Below, in pieces: positions 56,901 to 64,000 of a stretch of 64,000 nucleotides of DNA. Position 1 is the stretch's first letter. Each line of letters begins with the position of its first letter. This stretch comes from Solanum dulcamara (taxonomy: Eukaryota > Streptophyta > Magnoliopsida > Solanales > Solanaceae): assembly GCF_947179165.1 (NCBI RefSeq), contig NC_077247.1, positions 9,821,001 through 9,885,000 of the forward strand, written 5' to 3'. The notes below the pieces were generated by a model that did no database searches, was not told the DNA's origin, and saw nothing but the letters and a program-made list of their open reading frames with translations. A program made the position numbers and the translations under genes.

Positions 56901-58913
56901 TGTAAGGCCTCAAATGTTGAAAGGATGAATAAAAGAAAATTAAAGAAAAAAATTTGGAACTGACCCCAAGTTTACAAGTTGGCGTACGACTCGTAAGGAT
57001 TTTTATGAGTTTAGAAAGGAGTCGTGTATGTGAGTTCAGGGCTGGAAATTTGGTTAATAAAGGATCAAGGTTGATGAATCACTTGATGACTCATAGGAAA
57101 CATGATGACTCGTAAATATGAGTCGTAGATGGATTCCTTGAACTTGTTCAGGATAAACCTCTGAAGGAGTTCCTACAACTTGTCCCCACTACTACAAATC
57201 GTGGAGCTCAACTAGTAAGGTCAAATTTCAAGTTTTAACAAAGGTTAATTGTTTCGTTTTCCAAGTTTTGTTCAATGAACCTAAACTTTTATGGCCATGT
57301 TCGAAGTCTATATATATTCAATTCTTCAAAAGTCCAACTAAAAATCATTCTTCAAATTTCCCCTATGGCAAGACTAATCGTATATTCTCAATCTCTCCTT
57401 AAAATTTTAAAGTTAGGGTTTCATTTCCACGAAGGTTCTTCTTCAAATTCAAGTTCATTCCACCAAGGTATGTGGGGATTGACTCACGAGTTCCTTTCAC
57501 CTGTGGAGTCTCAAGGTTTCCTTAAAGTTTTCTTCAAAATTCAGTTATCTATTAACTCTAGTTTTGATGAATGGCGTTGGGCTGTTTAAATTTATTTTTA
57601 AGATGTTATTAATGATCATTATAAATATATTTCTACATGAATTGCATGATTTCAAGTTATATTATGAATGATTATTCTAAAGTTAACTTCAATGATTATT
57701 ATGAAGTTTAAAGGTTATGTTTCATGAGATTGATTATGAGTTCAATGACATTCAAAGAAAGCTTTTATAAATGAAGTTGAGATTATGATTTAATGATGAA
57801 AGTTATGATGATGATTAATTATGATCCAAGAAAGTTATTAAAGCATAATAAGTACAATTCTCACAGAATCATGTTTAAGATGGTGATAAGGATAATTCTC
57901 ACTAATGTTTATAGATTCCTATAAATCACTAAAGTTAATGAGCTATCCTTATGATTATTTTCATTATAAAGTTAATGATGATGTCTCTATGATTTAATGA
58001 TTTCCATTGGGATATTGACTAAGCACCGAGCAGACTTATAGGTGGGGTTCATTCTGCTAACTAGTTAGTTACCCAAGCGAATCCTAGTAGCAACCTAAAG
58101 TCCCAAACTAAGTTGCCCCTATAGGTTCCCTTCATGACTTAGCTAGTGGATCCACATATAGATATCGAGTTAAAGTTGTTTCTCACGGAGTCTACCTTGG
58201 CAAGTAGCATCTCTCTTGTCGATGTGGGAGTTATATTGGATTCCACGTTGTAGCTCGCATGGTCTTAAAATGTCGGTTAAAGGTCTTATCTCATAAAAGT
58301 TAAATGTAAAGATACGATATTTGCTTCAAAGTTTCATGATGCATTGACCATAAGCTTTCATATGTTTTTAAGTGCTTAAGTTTTATTCATGTTCATTATG
58401 ATGGTCATGCATCTTATGTCATACTCTCTCACGTTCCTATTACTTGTTCATGCATACCTCACATACTTAGTACTTTCTATGTATTAATACATATTTTTCC
58501 TAGATTATCTCATAATGTAGGGACAGAAGACACTCCCAATCATCCTATTCATGGCTAGAGTTACTTTAGTTTCCAAGAGTTGGTGAGTCCTCACTCATCG
58601 AGGACATGACTTGTCTTTTATGTTGTTTACTTGAATTTTTTTCCTATGATTAGCGTGAGCTAGGAGCTTTTCCAAACCCCCAACAAGGTCTAGATTAGAG
58701 GCATGTTTAGACGTTTCAAATTGATCTAAGTCCATTTTTTGACATTGGGATTGATTTACTTTCCTTGATTTTTATGATTAGTTTACTCTTCCCCTTATCT
58801 TAGTATGTTTATGTTACCTTATGTATACTTACTGATATGTCAAGAGGCTTGGTTGGAGCCCTTTGGGGTTTCAATCACCATGTTATGACTAGGTCCTAGG
58901 TCAGAACGTGACA
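56901..58913 (+). repeat. 3' LTR of element I (2013 bp)
   Basis: Starts TGTAAGGCCT, ends AACGTGACA. Homologous to the 5' LTR at clear divergence, and more distantly to element A's LTR. Confidence 0.88.
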
Positions 58914-59370
58914 ATAATGTTGGTTATAGTGAGAGAATGATAAATGGAAATCTCGTTATGGTATTTTCTTAAATTATGTTTAAAAGTTGTTCTGCCATAA
59001 ATTGGAATACTTATTTGGTTAAATCGAGATAGCATAAATTTTTAAATGGAAAAATTAATACCTTTAATTATTTTTGATGGTCCTAATTTCACTACTAGAT
59101 TATAATTAATAGGTCTTACGTTAAGCTTCTTATAAATTTTGAAAGTACTATGTATGTCTTCTCTTTAAGAAGTGGCATCCTCCCAAGTGGGTCACTACAT
59201 GTGTTACTATCAACATGTATGTCTATGGTTCTAGGATTTTTGTTGTGATTTGCTTGTATGGTTGCTTCTTTATGTGAAAGTTTGGCAATATTATTTGCTC
59301 ACGTATATTGTTAATATTATTTTAATGCATATAGATTACATATGCATCATCTACATGTCCCTAATGCAAT
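58914..59370. other. Unassigned AT-rich sequence
   Basis: Continues the flank of element I (joined to 50341 before insertion). No gene and no clear repeat boundary. It may contain the upstream end of element J, but I see no LTR or primer site. Confidence 0.3.
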
Positions 59371-60640
59371 GTGATCTTCCCTTTTGAAGGAATTAAGTTA
59401 TTGCCTCTTCTTCTAATAAACCTATTGAAGTTGCTCGTGAAGGTACATGTGACTCTTATTCCCAACCGCATATACTACACGGGGTTAGCAAAAATTCCTT
59501 GGATCAATATGTACCACATACTAGAGGGTCTAAAGTGGGAAACCAACAAGGTTTAAGAGCAGGTCCACATCTTCATATCAGTCATAGAACTCTATTTATG
59601 AATGCTCCTTTCAAATAGATGACTGAATTCTTCCACCACATGGCTGAAACAATGCATGACCCCAACGAGATAAGCTTTGAGAAAATAAAAAAATGGGTGG
59701 AGTTGAGTTTAAAGGCAATGTTGATCCCACCGATGTTGAACAACAATTGGAGCACATGGACAGGGTGCTTGAAAAATTGGAATGTTCACTTGCTTCTAAA
59801 TCAAGTATGCTATCTCACTATTAAAAACAAATGCCTACTATTGGTGGATAAGTGTTCAAAATGCAAAAGAAAAACCTCCCATTCTTACTTGGGATGATTT
59901 TATTAATGAATTTTATATGAAGTATGTCCCGACCGCTTATTGTAATGCTAAGAAAAAGAAGCTTTTGAATCTAAGGTAATGAGACATGTCAATTGCCGAA
60001 TTTCAAAAGAAGTTTCTTAGACTTTCTCATTATGCCGGAGGTAATATTAATGTGTAAAAAGATATGTGCAGGTGATTTTAAGAGGGTCTGAATGATTCCA
60101 TCTGCAATAATGTGGCAATCCTACAACATGAGAATTTTTGTGAATAAGTTTCTGTTGCTTTTAATTGGGAAATAATTGATAATGAAGAAACGACTAGACA
60201 TGAAAACATATTCTGAAAGACTAGATCAGACTTTTGAGCTCCATCTAAAAAGGGAAGGTATGATGAATATAAGCCTGGTAGTGTTAACTGGCAAGCTCAA
60301 CATAAGTTAAAAAGATCATATTTTTCTACAACTAGCACTCCAAATAATTTCCAAGGCAAGACTCGTGTTCCCACTTATGCATAATGTGGAAAGAATATTT
60401 ATGGTACTTGCAGGAAAGCTTCTGTAGAATGTTTTAAGTATGGGAGCTTTGATCATAAAGTGAAGGATTTACCTAATCCTAATAATGTCCCTTTCTTGTG
60501 CACAGAAGGCTCAGTTCAGAAGCCTTCTTCTAATCCTCCTCATACCAATAGAAGTGCAAGACTTAAAAACACCTAAGGAGTAGGGGCAAGTAAACAAAAT
60601 CAATCTAGTTAGTCAAGGGCTACTACACGAGCTTATACTA
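59371..60640 (+). pseudogene. gag pseudogene (element J)
   Basis: An N-terminal part in two frames (59371-59620), then MTEFFHHMAETMHDPNEI at 59619. Capsid blocks follow in shifting frames: LEKLECS, AKEKPPILTWDDFINEFYM (about 59865-59925), MSIAEFQKKFLRLSHYAGG (about 59985-60045) and AILQHENF (about 60115). The zinc knuckle near 60428 reads CFKYGSFDHKVKDL: the second and fourth Cys are replaced by Tyr and Leu, so the knuckle is dead. Several frameshifts and stops. Gag identity is well supported by block order; the exact lineage is not. Confidence 0.82.
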
Positions 60641-62822
60641 TGAGGCATAGGGATGATTAAGATGGACAAAACGTGGTTGTTGGTAAATTTCACTTATTTG
60701 GCTTATTATACTATTTGTTTCTAGTTCTACATATTCCCATATTTGTTCAACACTTGTTCTTCCGAGAAACATTAAATCGGTGAGAGTTAATTCTGATGTG
60801 CTAGCTTAAAGTCCTTTGGGTTACCAAGTTATTTGTAATCTAATTTACCAAGCCTGTCCCTTCATAATTCAAAACCTAGTCTTCCTTGATGATTTGATTG
60901 ATATGCCTTTCTAAGATTTTGATATTATTATTGAGATTGATTGTTTATATAAATACCATGTAGTCGTGGATTATAGGTCAAATCATGTGACTTTTAAAAT
61001 CCTACATTTTCACATATCATTATTTAAGGTAAAAGATCATTGATGTCTAGTATTATTATTACGGCCTTGGCAAGAAAGATGATTCATCAAGTTTGTGGTT
61101 TGTATCTAGCTAACATAGTTTATACATGATTGGAGAGTTCTTGTATTAAGGACATACCTACTGTGTGATTTTTCAGAAGTCTTCCTAGAAAATCTTCCTG
61201 GGTTACCACTAGAAAGAGAAGTTGAATTGTTGATTGAGCTTATTCCCGGATCTACCTCTATTTATATCAGTCCTTATAGAATGGCTCCAGCAGAATTAAG
61301 GGAATTAAAAACTCAATTATCTTGATCAATTTGTAGTTGTATTTATCAATGATATTCTAATATATTCTAAGAGAAGTGAAGATCATGATAAACATCTTCG
61401 GATTGTTTTGAAAGTTTTAAAGAAGGAACTTTATGCTAAAATTTTCAAGTGTAAATTTTGGCTTAATTAAGTGGTTGTTCTTGTACATATTGTGTCAACC
61501 AAAGGTGTAAAGGTAGATCCTAGTAAAATTGACACCATTGTGGAGTGGAAATCTCCCAAAAGTTCGACTTAGATAAGGAGTTTTTTAGGCTTAAAAGGAT
61601 AATATAGAAGGTTTGTGAAAGAATTCTCCATTATAGCCTTTCCTTTGACTAAAATCTTGAAGAAGAAAGTGAAGTTTATTTGGAATAAGAAATGCCAAGA
61701 GAGCTTTGAAACTCTCAAATCCTTGTTGACACAAGATCCTATACTTACTCTACCGGGGGGGAGTGTATGTGATATATAGTGATGCTTCTCATTGGGGTCT
61801 GGGATGTGTTTTGATGCAAGAAGGCAAAGTTATTTCTTATTCCTCTTTATAATTAAAATCAACTGAATTAAATTATCTGACTCATGATCTATAACTTGCT
61901 TCTATAGTGTTTGCCTTAAAGATATGGAGGCATTACTTGTATGGAGAAAAATGCAATTTACTCATTGATTACAAAAGCTTAAAATATTTGGGTACTCAAA
62001 AAGTGTTGAACCTAAGAAAACGTAGATGGCTTGAGCTCATCAAATATTATGTTTGCAAGATTGACTATCATCCAAGTAAAGCTAATGAGGTTGCAAATGC
62101 CTTAAGTTGCAAATCCTTCGCAAGCTTATCTTTAAGTCCTTTGCCTTTTCTTTTTGAGCTAAGAGCCATGAATGTATGTTTTGCACTTGATTCGTATGTT
62201 TTGATTGTTACAAATTTTCAATTCAAGCTAATATTACCTGAACACGTGAAAGAGGCATAAAAGTTACATGAGAAACTCATAAAATTAACCAAAGAAGTTC
62301 AAAATAGGGAAAACTTGATTTTACATTAAGGGAGGATGGTGCCTTATTTTACAAGAATAGGTTATGTGTTCCTAATGATGACAAATTGAGGAGACAAATC
62401 TTGAATGAAACACATACTTCACCATATGCAATGGATACTAGAGGTATGTATATGTACCAGACATCAAAGAACACTATTGGTGGAATGGTATGAAGAAATA
62501 CATTGCAGAGTTCATTTCACAATTTTGATTTTTCAACAAATAAAGACAGAACATCATGTCCTAGTGGGATTACTACAACCCTTGTCGATTGTAAAATATA
62601 AATAGGAGAGAATAACTATGGACTTTGTTTCTGGACTTCCTCACATGCAAAACAATATTATGCTATATGGGTGATAGTGGATAGACTAACAAAGAGTGCT
62701 CACTCTTGGCAGTCAAGATAAATTACCCACTTGAGCATTAGCTAAATTGTACAAAATGATATTGTAAGACTGCATAGCATCCCTGTTTCTATTGTATCTT
62801 TCATAACCTAATTTCTCTAATA
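60641..62822 (+). pseudogene. pol pseudogene with internal RT deletion (element J)
   Basis: Protease (60670-61060): the catalytic Asp motif now reads LFVSSSTYS, so Asp and Gly are lost. The RT lead-in [23 protein letters not shown] and [15 protein letters not shown] (to about 61313) joins directly to [13 protein letters not shown] (about 61325-61365). Roughly 120-130 RT residues are missing and the first Asp of the catalytic pair is Asn. Next come the KVDPSKIDTIVEW and PLTKILKKKVKFIW blocks, then RNase H (61770-62120; [21 protein letters not shown]). The integrase zinc domain (about 62395-62570) and core start MDFVSGLPHMQN (about 62620) are followed by fragments to about 62822. Stops and frameshifts throughout. 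Confidence 0.82.
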
Positions 62823-64000
62823 ATAATGACACCTACTATAACCCACCAGTAGGTAAGCCAACTCATAACCAAAAACAACAAGTAATGTGTTTGAGGACAA
62901 AAACTAAAAAAGAATAGGCAATTTGAAGATAAGTAGAATAGATTAGCGGAACAAACCCAAATCATCTATATACAAAAGAAGATACCTTCTAGAACCTGGA
63001 AGTCACAAGTATAGTGCCACTAACAAAATGAGTACAAGTCCCAAAAATAGACCACAAAAAATCGACTATTTCAAAATGTGAAAGACTAGTCAAATATACA
63101 GATGGTGACGAAATAGTATAAAATGCCATGTACTTGCCCTATCGCAAATCAGATTGTTGTAGGCTCGATATCAATGCTGGCCAGTGGTGCTCTGACCTGC
63201 ATCATGAAAACGCTGCAGAGTTTAGTATCACTACAAACACAATAGGTACCTAGTAGTTATTATAGGCTAATTGATCTTGAAAAGTAAAGGCACTACGAAA
63301 AGAAGGAATAGAGAAGAACAAAGGTCAAGAGTGGAAATCTAAAATGTAATAATAAGATGCACACGAGTATATAAAGGACTGAGTGAAGTAATCTACAAAC
63401 TAAACTACAACTAACTGGACCCGTAAGTCCAAAAATTACACTCTTGTGCAAGTTTAAATAAAAATTTTAATGGAACCTCATAAGCCCAAAAAGTATACAA
63501 AATAGCTACGACTAAAGAAAACTAAATTTGAGGACTCAAAACCAGAGTGTACCAAACCAGAACCTCAACAAACTCCAGTAGAATCTGACAGAATAGAGGT
63601 CTGACCTCGGATCGGATGCTCCCAAAAGTATCAAAGTAACAAACTACAAAGTACTAAGTAGCTGAGGCCGCACCTCCAATCAGTTGCTCTATATGATTAT
63701 TTGAGTGATCGAGGCTGGAGATTGAATCCAGATGCTCTTTGAAATATCAATAAGGTCAGGGTCGGAACATGAATACAGATTCCCAACAAAAGTGAAAATG
63801 TAGCTATTGAAGGAATATTAATCGATCAATAATCATAACATCCATGGAACATCATCCACACCTAGCCAATGAATGTAATACCTGAGCTGAATCCACAATT
63901 AACATCCAATTGCAGAATGAAACAAGTATTGCCTACATAACTCATAAAATCATAGAATCAAAGAAATAAGGTCAAACTATTGTCGGAGCAGTTACTTCGC
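62823..64000. other. Unassigned sequence
   Basis: No open frame of 60 codons or more, no LTR end and no protein block that I recognise on either strand. Base composition is like the rest of the window. It may be part of another repeat that continues past the right edge. Confidence 0.3.

Larger units (their letters stand above)
50342..58913 (+). mobile_element. Element I: complete but inactive chromovirus (Tekay/Del-like)
   Basis: 8572 bp: 5' LTR 50342-51947, primer site, gag 52174-53177, pol about 53200-56651, purine tract, 3' LTR 56901-58913. The order protease-RT-RNase H-integrase-chromodomain defines Ty3/gypsy chromoviruses. It carries many stops and frameshifts and several lost catalytic residues. 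It is the only element here with traces of the whole gag-pol set. Confidence 0.9.
59371..62822 (+). mobile_element. Element J: truncated gypsy gag-pol copy, no LTRs
   Basis: Decayed gag and pol in the usual order, ending in the integrase core near 62822. The gag wording (MTEFFHHMAETMHDPNEI) differs from that of A and I, so it is another gypsy lineage. No LTR, primer site or duplication found on either side. Confidence 0.8.

Overview
The window is plant nuclear DNA made almost entirely of nested Ty3/gypsy LTR retrotransposons. It is AT-rich, every coding trace is retroelement gag or pol, and I find no host gene, tRNA, CRISPR array or bacterial feature. The gag/pol wording, initiator-Met primer sites (TGGTATCAGAGC) and chromodomain-type integrase tails point to Tekay/Del-like chromoviruses of Solanaceae (tomato, potato, pepper or tobacco group). 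The species cannot be fixed from the sequence alone.

Layout, with names used below. Element A (1-2298, minus) is the 5' end of a gypsy element that runs off the left edge. It sits in the 3' LTR of element B (2299-31843, minus, old). B's 5' LTR is split by element C (8126-29081, plus, target duplication TATAT). C's leader is split in turn by element D (10642-21639, plus, duplication GTCAC), which has two LTRs of 3563 bp each. B itself borders the remains of an older plus-strand element E (31844-32233, 41828-43250 and probably 46815-47270). E also received element F (32234-41822, plus, duplication TTAAG) and a solo LTR G (43251-46814, minus, duplication AAACC). From about 47850 to 50341 there is a decayed LTR-like stretch (H). 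Element I (50342-58913, plus) is a complete but dead chromovirus with gag, protease, RT, RNase H, integrase and chromodomain. Element J (59371-62822, plus) is a truncated copy of another gypsy lineage. The last 1.2 kb is unassigned.

B, C, D and F form one group of large-LTR elements (LTRs about 2.9-3.6 kb; internal regions about 3.3-4.3 kb). They have little or no coding capacity and keep a working-looking primer site, polypurine tract and leader. This is the architecture called LARD (large retrotransposon derivative), which must be mobilised by proteins from another element. C and D keep only a pol tail (integrase GPY/F plus chromodomain). F instead keeps one open protease/RT/RNase H block broken by five stops.

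The most unusual signal is a nearly full-length 5S rRNA-derived sequence inside the internal domains of C, D (both antisense) and F (sense). Other shared structure includes a predicted leader intron kept in all four large-LTR elements, a double hairpin in the LTRs, G-box clusters just upstream of LTR TATA boxes, a hairpin immediately before the polypurine tract, and a 41-bp minisatellite in two of the minus-strand LTRs. All alignments were done by eye.
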